Of a stretch of DNA of 48,696 bases, positions 27,230-35,569 are shown one piece after another. The position numbers and the translations under genes were made by a program. Each line of letters begins with the position of its first letter. Position 1 is the first letter of the stretch. Under the pieces are notes generated by a model. That model made no database searches. It was not told the DNA's origin and worked only from the letters and a program-made list of their open reading frames with translations. Source of the stretch: Flavobacteriales bacterium (lineage in GTDB: Bacteria > Bacteroidota > Bacteroidia > Flavobacteriales_C > GCA-002722245); assembly GCA_023251075.1 (NCBI GenBank), contig JAHEZM010000027.1:1-48696 (forward strand), in the 5' to 3' direction.

Positions 27230-28309
27230 ATGAAAAAAGTATTATTCATTGCTGCTCATCGACTGGACAGATCACCTAGTCAGCGTTTTAGATTTGAACA
27301 ATACCTTGGGTTTTTAAAAGAGAATGGATGGGAATGCCATTTTTCTAATCTTATCTCAAAAGAAGATGATGCCTTTTTTTATAAGCCCGGAAATACTTTT
27401 AAAAAATTAGGTGTGCTGATTAAAAGTGTTCGTCAGCGACTAAAAGATATTCGTTTGGCAAAAAGCATGGATTTGGTTTTTATTCAAAGAGAAGCCTTCA
27501 TGTTGGGATCAATTTATTTTGAAAAACAATTTGCTAAAAGCGGAGCCAAAGTAATTTTTGATTTCGATGATGCAATTTGGCATATGGATGTTTCTGAAGG
27601 AAATAAGAAATTTAAGTTTTTAAAAAATCCTTCTAAAACAGGAGACATTATTGCTTTGTCGGATTTAATTTTCGCAGGAAATCAATATTTGGCTGATTAC
27701 GCAAAATTGAATAATAAAAACATAGTGATTGTCCCTACTACTATTGATGCCAAAGAATATCAGCGCATGAGTCTTCCGAAAGATGTTGCTGTTTGTATTG
27801 GTTGGAGTGGAAGCGTTACCACTATCAAACACTTTGAATTTGCTATTCCAATTTTAGAGAGAATCAAAGAAAAATATGGTAATAAAGTAAAAATAAAAGT
27901 CATTGGTGATGGCAATTATCGCAATGAAAAATTAGGCGTGGTAGGAATAGGATGGAGTCATGCTGATGAAGTAAAAGAATTAAGTGGAATTGATATTGGT
28001 ATTATGCCTTTGCCTAATGATGAATGGGCGAAAGGTAAATGTGGATTAAAAGGTTTGCAATACATGGCTTTGGAAATTCCTACGTTGATGTCTCCTGTGG
28101 GAGTGAATTCTGAAATTATTCAAGATGGAGTAAATGGTTATTTGGCAGATGGAGTGGAGGAGTGGGTAGAAAAAATTTCTAAATTAGTTGAATCGGAAGA
28201 ATTGAGGAAAGAATTAGGAAGAAAGGCCCGACAAACTGTTGTTGAACACTATTCCATTGAATCGGAGAAAAATAATTATTTGAAATACTTTAACGAACTT
28301 ACAAAATGA
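27230..28309 (+). CDS. Glycosyltransferase, GT4/GT1-like
   Basis: A 359-residue GT-B glycosyltransferase. The N-terminal domain carries HRLDRSPSQRFRFEQYLGFL, and the C-terminal domain has the donor site GWSGSVTTIKHFEF, DIGIMPLPNDEWAKGKCGLK and IPTLMSPVGVNSEIIQDG with the usual Glu-containing turn. The ATG at 27230 is preferred because it leaves 2 nt after the epimerase stop. Its last codons overlap the gcvT start (ATGA), so the two are co-translated. Probably adds a sugar to a surface glycan. Confidence 0.88.
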   Translation: MKKVLFIAAHRLDRSPSQRFRFEQYLGFLKENGWECHFSNLISKEDDAFFYKPGNTFKKLGVLIKSVRQRLKDIRLAKSMDLVFIQREAFMLGSIYFEKQFAKSGAKVIFDFDDAIWHMDVSEGNKKFKFLKNPSKTGDIIALSDLIFAGNQYLADYAKLNNKNIVIVPTTIDAKEYQRMSLPKDVAVCIGWSGSVTTIKHFEFAIPILERIKEKYGNKVKIKVIGDGNYRNEKLGVVGIGWSHADEVKELSGIDIGIMPLPNDEWAKGKCGLKGLQYMALEIPTLMSPVGVNSEIIQDGVNGYLADGVEEWVEKISKLVESEELRKELGRKARQTVVEHYSIESEKNNYLKYFNELTK

Positions 28310-29397
28310 AGAAATTAGTATTGCACCACAAACATGTTGCTTTAGGCGCCAAAATAGTTCCTTTTGCCGGATTTGAAATGCCTGTTACCTATGAAGGTGT
28401 GAATGCTGAGCATGATACCGTAAGAACTTCTGTAGGTATTTTTGATGTGTCGCACATGGGTGAGTTTTTAATTACCGGTGAAGGTGCTTTGTCTTTGATT
28501 CAAGCAGTTACATCTAATGATGCTTCGAAATTAGGAGATTGTAAAATTCAATATTCTTGCATGCCTAACAATGAAGGAGGAATTGTTGATGATTTATTGG
28601 TTTACCGCGTTTCTGATATTGAATATATGTTGGTGGTGAATGCTTCTAACATTCAAAAAGATTGGGATTGGATTGCTAAGCACAATACATTCGGTGCGGA
28701 GATGAGAAATATTTCTGATGATTATTGTTTGTTCGCAGTTCAAGGTCCTAAAGCCAAAGAAGCATTACAGGATTTAACCCCCACTATTTTAACGGCAATG
28801 GATTATTACACTTTTGCCATCGATCGTTTTGCCGGTGTTAATGATGTTATTATTTCTGCAACAGGCTATACTGGTGCTTCAGGATTTGAGATTTATGTTC
28901 AAAATCAAGATGCTGAAAAAGTATTCGATGCCATTATGAAAAAAGGAGAAAAGTATGGCATTAAGCCCATAGGTTTAGCTGCTCGAGATACACTTCGTTT
29001 AGAAATGGGATACTGCTTGTATGGTAACGATATTAACGATACTACTTCTCCTATTGAAGCTGGATTATCATGGATCACCAAGTTTTCTAAACCTTTTGTG
29101 AATAGCGATAAATTAAAGGAACAAAAAGAAAAAGGTGTTTCAAGAAAACTCGTTGGATTTGAATTAATCGATAGAGGGGTTCCTCGTCATGATTATAAAA
29201 TCGTTGATGCTTCAGGAAATGAAATTGGGGTGGTAACTTCTGGTACCATGTCACCTACCATGAAAAAAGCTATAGGAATGGGTTATGTTACCAAAGAACA
29301 TTCTTCTTTAAACAGCGAAATTTTTGTTCAGGTACGTGATAAAAACTTAAAGGCGAAAGTGGTGAGTATTCCTTTTTTGGCTAGTGCGGTGAAGTAA
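28306..29397 (+). CDS. gcvT: Aminomethyltransferase, glycine cleavage T protein
   Basis: The T protein of the glycine cleavage system transfers the methylene group from the aminomethyl-lipoyl H protein to tetrahydrofolate, releasing ammonia. Length 363 is normal. Hallmarks: [20 protein letters not shown], the active-site stretch [47 protein letters not shown]-like [10 protein letters not shown], and the C-terminal barrel with [18 protein letters not shown]. It overlaps the glycosyltransferase stop by 4 nt (ATGA) and the next gene start overlaps its stop (TAATG). gcvH and gcvP are not nearby. Confidence 0.96.
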   Translation: MKKLVLHHKHVALGAKIVPFAGFEMPVTYEGVNAEHDTVRTSVGIFDVSHMGEFLITGEGALSLIQAVTSNDASKLGDCKIQYSCMPNNEGGIVDDLLVYRVSDIEYMLVVNASNIQKDWDWIAKHNTFGAEMRNISDDYCLFAVQGPKAKEALQDLTPTILTAMDYYTFAIDRFAGVNDVIISATGYTGASGFEIYVQNQDAEKVFDAIMKKGEKYGIKPIGLAARDTLRLEMGYCLYGNDINDTTSPIEAGLSWITKFSKPFVNSDKLKEQKEKGVSRKLVGFELIDRGVPRHDYKIVDASGNEIGVVTSGTMSPTMKKAIGMGYVTKEHSSLNSEIFVQVRDKNLKAKVVSIPFLASAVK

Positions 29398-30260
29398 TGA
29401 AAAAAGTATTTCTTTTTGCTTTCCTCACTCTCCTCACTCACTCTGTATTTTCCTGGGGCTTTTATTGTCACAAACTCATCAATCAAAAGTCAGTTTATGC
29501 TTTGCCTCCCGGTATGATTGAGTTTTATAAAATGAATGAAGCTTACCTTACCAAACATGCAGTAGATCCCGATTTGCGAAAACATTCTATAGAAAAAGAA
29601 GGTGCGCAGCATTACATTGATATCGATCATTATGGTCTACATCCTTTTGATAGTGTTCCTAAATTTTGGAAAGATGCAGTATCAAAATACACGGAAGATA
29701 CTTTAAGGAAATATGGTGTGTTGCCATGGACTATCCATGATTATTACTACCGATTGGTGAAGGCATTTAAAGAATTGGATACCGCTAAAATTTTAAAATT
29801 GTCGGCCGATTTAGGTCATTACGCAGCCGATGCTTGTGTGCCTTTGCATGTTACGGAAAATTACGATGGACAATTAACCGATCAACGAGGGATACACAAA
29901 TTATGGGAAACTTATATTCCTGATCGCTTTGTGAAAAGCTACAAATTGGATTTTATCGTAGCACATTATTATTCTAACTCAACAGATACCACTTGGAAAA
30001 TGTTGAAACATAGTTTTTCTTTAATGCCTAAAGTATTAAGTGAAGACAGATTATTGAGAGCTAAATTTGAACAAGATAAAACGTACACCATTTACGCTGG
30101 AAAAAAGAAAAAAGGATTTTCTACTCAATATATCGATGCCTATAATTCAAAAATTGATGGCATGGTTGAACAACAATTAAAACAATCGATTTCTTTTGTT
30201 TCATCACTGTGGTACAGCGCATGGGTAGATGCCGGACAGCCGGTGTTGGTGAGGAAATAA
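29397..30260 (+). CDS. Secreted zinc-dependent phospholipase C / S1-P1 nuclease-like hydrolase
   Basis: An exported 287-residue alpha-helical hydrolase of the trinuclear-zinc superfamily. The signal peptide ends at VFS and the mature protein starts W-G-F-Y-C-H; an N-terminal Trp followed by His is the zinc-site start of this superfamily. Further ligand-like residues lie in DIDHYGLH, IHDYYYRLV, DLGHYAADACVPLHVTEN and GIHKLWE. The VPLH...HKLW order resembles S1/P1 nucleases, while size and overall look fit zinc phospholipase C (PF00882); I cannot decide between them. The start overlaps the gcvT stop. Confidence 0.82.
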   Translation: MKKVFLFAFLTLLTHSVFSWGFYCHKLINQKSVYALPPGMIEFYKMNEAYLTKHAVDPDLRKHSIEKEGAQHYIDIDHYGLHPFDSVPKFWKDAVSKYTEDTLRKYGVLPWTIHDYYYRLVKAFKELDTAKILKLSADLGHYAADACVPLHVTENYDGQLTDQRGIHKLWETYIPDRFVKSYKLDFIVAHYYSNSTDTTWKMLKHSFSLMPKVLSEDRLLRAKFEQDKTYTIYAGKKKKGFSTQYIDAYNSKIDGMVEQQLKQSISFVSSLWYSAWVDAGQPVLVRK

Positions 30261-30378
30261 AATGTTATGGAAGTTCTACCTAGGTAAAAGTAGAATACCC
30301 TTAGTTTGCAAAATGTACTTTTCCTTTTAAACTTTACTAAAGTTCTATTAATCTATCAAATTCTTATTGTTCTAAATT

Positions 30379-30450
30379 CTTCTAAACACTATGGTTTTTT
30401 CCTCGGAAGAGAAGAGTGTGTAAGTGCCTGTGTTTTAGGAAGAGGATGGA
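30379..30450 (+). repeat. DUF559-linked repeat, copy A (degenerate)
   Basis: 72 nt from CTTCTAAACAC to GAGGATGGA. In the last 56 nt it differs from copy B at 11 positions, mostly G/C to A/T changes that weaken the central palindrome. It starts 89 nt before copy B in the same orientation. It looks like an old, decaying copy. Confidence 0.85.
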
Positions 30451-30467
30451 TCAATAAATTGTACATA

Positions 30468-30539
30468 CTTCTAAGCACTGCGGTTTTCTCCTCGGAGGAG
30501 GAGAGTGTGCAAAGGCATGTGCTAGGGGAAGAGGATGGA
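30468..30539 (+). repeat. DUF559-linked repeat, copy B
   Basis: 72 nt from CTTCTAAGCAC to GAGGATGGA, with the central hairpin TCTCCTC-GGAG-GAGGAGA. Its 56-nt core (30484-30539) matches copy D at 53 positions. It ends 51 nt before the DUF559 ATG and is inverted relative to copy C, so B and C bracket the gene. Confidence 0.9.
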
Positions 30540-30590
30540 TTTAAAAAGATTATTTTCCTTTTCCTACCTTAGCGCCACTAACTAAACATT

Positions 30591-30968
30591 ATGCATCAAA
30601 ATTTTTACAACAAGCAGTTGCGTAGCTTTGCTCGCGGTATGCGAAAAGACTCCACTCATTCGGAAATTTATTTATGGACAAATATTCTGAAAAATAAACA
30701 AACAGGATATACCTTTTTACGACAAAGAAGCATAGCAAATTATATAGCAGATTTTATGTGTAGAACATTGAAATTGATTATTGAGGTTGATGGTTATTCA
30801 CATAATTTCAAATACGAACAAGACCTAGAACGCGATAGAAAGTTATTGGAATTGGGTTATAAAACTATACGTTTTCATGATGATGAAGTAATGCATGATT
30901 TACAGAATGTAGAAAGAACAATTATGCATGAAATAAATGAAAGAGAAAAGGAATTGAAGCTTTTTTAA
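30591..30968 (+). CDS. DUF559 (Vsr-like) endonuclease-domain protein
   Basis: A 125-residue PD-(D/E)xK-superfamily protein of the DUF559 family. It contains the family pattern in order: an early helix with STHSEIYLWTNIL, FLRQRSIANYIADFMC (the DF acidic residue), LIIEVDGYSHNF (ExD catalytic pair), RDRKLLELGYKTIRFHDDEV. These positions match the active-site layout of Vsr-type nucleases. Most of the protein is one catalytic domain with no extra DNA-binding part. It starts at an ATG 51 nt after repeat B, and its TAA directly abuts repeat C. No DNA methyltransferase is near, so a Vsr repair role coupled to Dcm is unlikely here. Association with repeats suggests repeat processing or spread. Confidence 0.9.
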   Translation: MHQNFYNKQLRSFARGMRKDSTHSEIYLWTNILKNKQTGYTFLRQRSIANYIADFMCRTLKLIIEVDGYSHNFKYEQDLERDRKLLELGYKTIRFHDDEVMHDLQNVERTIMHEINEREKELKLF

Positions 30969-31040
30969 TCCATCCTCTTCCCCTAGCACATGCCATTCCG
31001 CACTCTCCTCCTCCGAGGAGAAAATGCATCCTGCTTAGAC
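30969..31040 (-). repeat. DUF559-linked repeat, copy C (inverted)
   Basis: Reverse complement of the repeat, from TCCATCCTC to the CTTAGAC end. Its 56-nt core (30969-31024) is identical to the core of copy D. The outer 16 nt have diverged, keeping only the TCTAA-like end. It begins at the base after the DUF559 stop codon. Confidence 0.9.
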
Positions 31041-31102
31041 GATCTGGTGTGAGAAATTTTGCAAAAACAGATGAACCTCCAGTCTTTTTTATGTTGAATA
31101 TA

Positions 31103-31174
31103 CTTCTAATCACTACGGTTTTCTCCTCGGAGGAGGAGAGTGCGGAATGGCATGTGCTAGGGGAAGAGGATGGA
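31103..31174 (+). repeat. DUF559-linked repeat, copy D
   Basis: 72 nt from CTTCTAATCAC to GAGGATGGA. The core at 31119-31174 is identical to copy C in opposite orientation, with 62 nt between the two units, so C and D can form a large hairpin. The 106 nt after it, before the DsbA-like gene end, hold nothing I recognise. Confidence 0.9.
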
Positions 31175-31280
31175 TTTTGTATGAGATTATTGTAGGATTC
31201 CTTTACCTGTTATGTGGTAATGCACATACAGAATGACGAATAAAGCGATATTCACAAATAATATATCATCTTCATTAAGG

Positions 31281-31916
31281 TTATTCTCCCTCAACCACCT
31301 TCTCCATAGTTTCTAAAAACAAATGTTCGGGCTGAGCACCAGAGATAGCATACTTTCTATCGAATACAAAAAAAGGCACTCCTCGAACTCCCAAAGCAGC
31401 GCCTTCGTGCCCGTCTTTATTTACTTCATCAGCAAATTCTTTTCCGTTGAGTAATATTTCTACTTCGTCGAACGACAAGCCAATTTCTACTGCCAATTCT
31501 CCTAAAACTTCTTTGCTGTTTAAATTTCTGCCTTCGGTGAAGTAAGCAGCAAAAAATCTTTCTTCAGCTTCATTTTGCAATCCGTGTTTTGCCGCCAGAT
31601 GAATCACACGATGAACATTTAAAGTATTGGCAGGAATAATATCATCGAGTTTGTAATTTAATCCTTCTTCTTTCGCCATGTTTATCACGTGATTATTTAA
31701 TTCACGAGCATGTTCTTCCGTCCAGCCTTTTTTCTCGGCCAGCATCTGATGAATGTTTTGTCCGAGTACGGGTTTAAAATAAGGATCTAACTGATAGCTT
31801 TTCCACTCAATTTCTACATTTTTTTTAAGCGAAAATTTAGATAAAGCATTTTCAAATCTGCGTTTGCCGATATAGCAAAACGGACAAGCGATATCGCTCC
31901 AAATCTCAACTTTCAT
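31281..31916 (-). CDS. DsbA-family thioredoxin-fold oxidoreductase, FrnE-like
   Basis: A 211-residue cytosolic DsbA/FrnE-type protein. The C11-P-F-C14 motif in WSDIACPFCYIG is the redox centre, and VRGVPFFVFDRKYAISGAQP carries the conserved cis-Pro. There is no signal peptide. The ATG at 31914-31916 lies 1 nt after the trxB stop; the frame is open upstream inside trxB but without homology. FrnE-like proteins act as cytosolic disulfide isomerases or polyketide-type isomerases, and coupling to thioredoxin reductase favours a redox role. Confidence 0.9.
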   Translation of the reverse strand: MKVEIWSDIACPFCYIGKRRFENALSKFSLKKNVEIEWKSYQLDPYFKPVLGQNIHQMLAEKKGWTEEHARELNNHVINMAKEEGLNYKLDDIIPANTLNVHRVIHLAAKHGLQNEAEERFFAAYFTEGRNLNSKEVLGELAVEIGLSFDEVEILLNGKEFADEVNKDGHEGAALGVRGVPFFVFDRKYAISGAQPEHLFLETMEKVVEGE

Positions 31917-31917
31917 T

Positions 31918-32853
31918 TTACTGGGGATTAGCAGCCAACCATCTTTCGGCATCTAAAGCGGCCATACAACCTGTACCAGCTGCAGTAACTGCCTGACGGT
32001 AAACATGATCTTGTACATCACCCGCAGCAAACACGCCAGGGATATTGGTGTTGGTAGATCCTGGAATGGTTTTGATATATCCGTTTTCGTCTAAAGTCAA
32101 CTGGCCTTTAAAAATATCGGTGTTGGGTTTGTGCCCAATGGCAATAAATAATCCTGTAACTATTAAATTATTTTCTGTATTGGTTTTATTGTTTTTTACT
32201 TTAACACCTTCCACTACCTGATCACCTAAAACTTCTATTGTTTCGGTATTGAATAACACTTCAATATTAGGGGTATTCATTACCCTATTCACCATTGCTT
32301 TTGATGCGCGGAAAGAATCTTTACGAACCAGCATGGTTACTTTATTGCAAATTTTAGAAAGGTAAGTTGCTTCTTCACAAGCTGTATCACCGGCACCTAC
32401 AATGGCAACATCTTGTTTTCTGTAAAAGAATCCATCGCATACTGCACATGCAGATACACCACCGCTTTTCAATTTTTCTTCAGAAGGTAAACCTAACCAC
32501 TTGGCTGTTGCACCAGTTGCTATAATTACAGTATCGGCTGTAATTTCAGCTTTGTCTTCGATCAAAACTCTTTTAGGAGATTCATTAAAAAATACTTGAG
32601 TAGCTACACCTACACGTACATCTGTACCGAAGCGTTCGGCTTGAGCACGTAGGTCTTCCATCATTTGCGGACCTTCAACGCCTTTAGGATAACCAGGAAA
32701 ATTATCTACTTCGGTAGTATCCATTAATTGTCCGCCAGGCTGCATTCCTACATACATTACAGGTTTTAATTCAGCGCGGGCAGCGTAAATAGCAGCAGTA
32801 TAACCGGCAGGACCGGCGCCAATAATAAGGCATTTGTGATGTTCTTTAATCAT
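31918..32853 (-). CDS. trxB: Thioredoxin reductase
   Basis: NADPH-dependent flavoprotein that reduces thioredoxin. Landmarks: FAD loop LIIGAGPAGYTAAIYAAR, the redox pair in SACAVCDGFF (CxxC), the NADPH loop VAIVGAGDTACEEA, and the C-terminal FAD site GVFAAGDVQDHVYRQAVTAAG. The ATG at 32851-32853 gives 311 residues, the usual size; an earlier in-frame start adds a non-conserved extension. It is co-transcribed with the DsbA-like protein. Confidence 0.96.
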   Translation of the reverse strand: MIKEHHKCLIIGAGPAGYTAAIYAARAELKPVMYVGMQPGGQLMDTTEVDNFPGYPKGVEGPQMMEDLRAQAERFGTDVRVGVATQVFFNESPKRVLIEDKAEITADTVIIATGATAKWLGLPSEEKLKSGGVSACAVCDGFFYRKQDVAIVGAGDTACEEATYLSKICNKVTMLVRKDSFRASKAMVNRVMNTPNIEVLFNTETIEVLGDQVVEGVKVKNNKTNTENNLIVTGLFIAIGHKPNTDIFKGQLTLDENGYIKTIPGSTNTNIPGVFAAGDVQDHVYRQAVTAAGTGCMAALDAERWLAANPQ

Positions 32854-33136
32854 AACTAATTTCTTGAGCCACGAATTTAGTAACAAAAAACAGTTTAGGG
32901 TAATGATGTGGAAAAGTATAAATCGATTGTTGAATAGATTTTAATCATTAAGGCAGCTATTGGGAGTAGCTGCCACTAAAATAGATAAAGAGGGGGGTGA
33001 TTTGAAATGCATGAAGCATTCATTACTTATGCTTTGAGGACATATGATTTGATTACAAAACTATGTAGGAAATGTTGAAGGGGAGTTAGTTTATTATGAA
33101 GGAAATATCAATAAAAACTAAAGTTAAATTAACTTT

Positions 33137-34150
33137 TTACTTTCCAATCTCCCAGCGTGCGCTTGCTTTTGTGCTTAAGTTACTAAAGTCTTGATGGATG
33201 TATTTGAAGTATGCAGCAATACCAATCATAGCAGCATTATCGGTGCAAAATTGAAAAGCAGGAATGTATGTTTTCCAGTTTTGTTGAGAGGTAATTGCAT
33301 TGCGTAGTCCGCTGTTGGCGCTTACGCCCCCTGCAATTGCAATGTGTGATATGTTTTCTTGTTGTGCTGCTTTTTTCAATTGCCCCATTAAAATATCAAT
33401 AATTGTTTTTTGCACAGAAGCAGCGAGATCAATTTTATTTTCTTCAATGAAATTCGGATTTTTTTCTACTTCTTTTTTAAGAAAATAAAGTACTGATGTT
33501 TTTAATCCGCTGAAGGAAAAATTTAATTCACCTGCCTTAGGATGAGCAAAAGTAAATTTATTAGGATTGCCTTCTCTGGCCATTTTATCTAATATGGGCC
33601 CACCAGGATAGGGGAGTCCCATGATTTTTGAAATCTTATCGAAAGCTTCTCCAGCAGCGTCATCAATAGTTTCGCCTAAAATAAAAAAATCGTTGGGAGC
33701 ACTAACTTTTACCAATTGAGTATGTCCGCCTGAAACCGTTAAACAAATAAATGGAAATTCAGGAGAGGGAGAACCATCTTCAATGAAGTGTGCTAAAATA
33801 TGAGCTTCCATGTGATTGATTTCAATCAGTGGTTTGTTTAAAGCCATGCTGAATGATTTTGCGAAAGAGGAACCCACTAAAAGAGAACCCAGCAACCCCG
33901 GGCCTTTGGTAAAAGCCACCGCATCGATTTGTTCTTTAGCGATTCCGGCTGCGGTAATAGCCTGATGAACTACCGGAATAATATTTTGTTGATGAGATCG
34001 TGAAGCCAATTCAGGAACTACACCACCGTATTGCTCATGTATTTTTTGTGATGCGATGATATTAGAAAGAACCTTTTTTCCCTTCATGATGGCAGCACCT
34101 GTATCATCACAGGATGATTCAATTGCCAATATGATAGGTTCCTTAATCAT
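33137..34150 (-). CDS. tsaD: tRNA N6-adenosine threonylcarbamoyltransferase
   Basis: Catalytic Kae1/TsaD subunit that transfers threonylcarbamoyl to A37 of ANN-decoding tRNAs, with TsaB and TsaE. The 337-residue protein has ILAIESSCDDTGAAI, the metal-binding INHMEAHILAHF (HxxxH), LTVSGGHTQLVKV, GLPYPGGPILDKMA and IAGGVSANSGLR. It starts 4 nt after the porin gene. The 283-nt region before it, up to trxB, holds no gene I can see. Confidence 0.97.
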   Translation of the reverse strand: MIKEPIILAIESSCDDTGAAIMKGKKVLSNIIASQKIHEQYGGVVPELASRSHQQNIIPVVHQAITAAGIAKEQIDAVAFTKGPGLLGSLLVGSSFAKSFSMALNKPLIEINHMEAHILAHFIEDGSPSPEFPFICLTVSGGHTQLVKVSAPNDFFILGETIDDAAGEAFDKISKIMGLPYPGGPILDKMAREGNPNKFTFAHPKAGELNFSFSGLKTSVLYFLKKEVEKNPNFIEENKIDLAASVQKTIIDILMGQLKKAAQQENISHIAIAGGVSANSGLRNAITSQQNWKTYIPAFQFCTDNAAMIGIAAYFKYIHQDFSNLSTKASARWEIGK

Positions 34151-34154
34151 AAAG

Positions 34155-35504
34155 TTAAATTACGCAATGTAATCTTATCGAGAAAATATTTACCGGTCCC
34201 ATTCTATCTGCATTGTATCCGGGATTAAATAATAACTGATAAGCACCGCTTACAAAAATATTGGAGTTCAAACTCCACGAATAAAAAGTTTCCATAAGAT
34301 GTTCTTGCGCATATTTGAAATATCCATTTCCACCCAGCATGAATCCTTTGCCATTATCTTTTAAATAATTTTTATGCAAATTTGAAATTCCTGAAACAAC
34401 GTAAGCCAATCCGAAATGATCATTCGGTCTTTTGAATTTAGAACCATTGGCTTCCAGTCCAATACTTGCTGTTTGATCGATTTCGGTGAAGGCCCATGTT
34501 TCGTTCTGACCGTCGTTCCAACCCAATCTGAAAAAGCCACCCAAATATTGATTGAATTGTTGTTCTACATTGATTCCAAAACCATATTTAGATCTTCCGT
34601 ATTGTCGGGTCCCTTCTATACTCGGTCCGTTGGAAGTTAAATATCCACCGCCATTAAAGTAGTTATTGATGCTCTCTTTATAGCTTCCCATATTGGCAGT
34701 ATTGTAAAAACCCAATAAGCGAATTGCCCCAAAGTTTTCTTTAATTTTATATTTGAAAGTATATTCAATAGTGTTGGCTGAAGCTTTCGACAAATCGTGA
34801 TTTAAATCGGGCCCGTTTGCCAACAAAGGCAACATTGATAAAGCATAGCGCAATTCATGTTTAGGAGTAATCCATTCTAATACTGTGCCCACCGTATATC
34901 CTCTTGTGTTTGCTGGGTAATCCCACGCGCCATTGGCCATTAATCCCCAGCTTAAAAAGTGTTCGCGAGGATCATGTGCATAGGTGTTTTTATCAAAAAA
35001 ATCGGTCATTGAAATTTTCCCCACACTAATTCTCAGGTATTTTGTGGAAGTACTTCCCTGAATTTTATTGAAGTCTTCATTTTCTATAATTCTTTCTTTG
35101 TTAAGTGCAAAAGTTTGTTGAAAATAGCAGCGGGCGATATATACTTTTGGAGATGCGCTTCCTACTCGAAATGTTTCTCCGTTAGTAGCATTAGCAATTC
35201 CCAGCGTACTGCTTAAACCTGATCCACCAGCAATTTCGGGATTAAAGAAAAATCCGGAACCATGCCATAATCTTGCTCCAAGATAAAAGGTGGAGGTGAT
35301 GGAAGTTTGATCTTCTTCGGCAGCACTCAAAATATTTCCGGAACCATTATTTGAACTTGCACCGAAGGAAGGTTTATATTGATTAACAACAGTAATTTGT
35401 TGTTTTATTGAAAATCGTTTTGATTGTATTGAATCAGACTTTTGAGCAAGTGTGATAAAAGAAATCGACACGAAAAAGCCAAAGGCAAAAAGTCTTATTT
35501 GCAT
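34155..35504 (-). CDS. OprB-like carbohydrate porin
   Basis: An outer-membrane beta-barrel of 449 residues with a signal peptide ending ITLAQKS. The stretch LRISVGKISMTDFFDKNTYA, followed by HFLSWGLMANGAWDYPAN and GYTVGTVLEW, is typical of the OprB carbohydrate-selective porin family. Amphipathic strands recur throughout, and the last strand (NIFSIRLHCVI) lacks a terminal Phe. A role in uptake of sugars or other small solutes is likely. The tight spacing to tsaD looks accidental in function but suggests shared transcription. Confidence 0.82.
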   Translation of the reverse strand: MQIRLFAFGFFVSISFITLAQKSDSIQSKRFSIKQQITVVNQYKPSFGASSNNGSGNILSAAEEDQTSITSTFYLGARLWHGSGFFFNPEIAGGSGLSSTLGIANATNGETFRVGSASPKVYIARCYFQQTFALNKERIIENEDFNKIQGSTSTKYLRISVGKISMTDFFDKNTYAHDPREHFLSWGLMANGAWDYPANTRGYTVGTVLEWITPKHELRYALSMLPLLANGPDLNHDLSKASANTIEYTFKYKIKENFGAIRLLGFYNTANMGSYKESINNYFNGGGYLTSNGPSIEGTRQYGRSKYGFGINVEQQFNQYLGGFFRLGWNDGQNETWAFTEIDQTASIGLEANGSKFKRPNDHFGLAYVVSGISNLHKNYLKDNGKGFMLGGNGYFKYAQEHLMETFYSWSLNSNIFVSGAYQLLFNPGYNADRMGPVNIFSIRLHCVI

Positions 35505-35569
35505 ATTTTTTTATTCAATGATAAGTATTGTTTTGATTTAATTAATAGTTAACGATTTTTAAAATCTTA

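Larger units (their letters stand above)
30379..31174. mobile_element. Candidate DUF559 nuclease / repeat element
   Basis: Four copies of a 72-nt palindrome-bearing repeat surround one nuclease gene: A and B in direct orientation upstream, C inverted and abutting the gene stop, D in direct orientation beyond C. The whole unit fills the intergenic space between two ordinary genes. There is no transposase and no visible target-site duplication. The layout recalls REP sequences flanking RAYT transposases, but with a PD-(D/E)xK-type nuclease in place of a tyrosine transposase. Treat as a candidate only. Confidence 0.5.

Noticed and set aside
30379-30539. Two direct repeats that might be a CRISPR array
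   Set aside because: Units are 72 nt with internal palindromes, the spacer is only 17 nt, just two tandem copies exist, and there are no cas genes.
30306-30572. 88-codon open frame over repeats A and B
   Set aside because: It is made mostly of the repeated 72-nt units and AT-rich spacer; the two halves of the product repeat each other only because the DNA does.
30591-30968. Assigning the DUF559 protein as a Vsr mismatch-repair nuclease
   Set aside because: No cytosine methyltransferase is adjacent, and the repeat context is unlike vsr-dcm loci; fold similarity alone is not enough.
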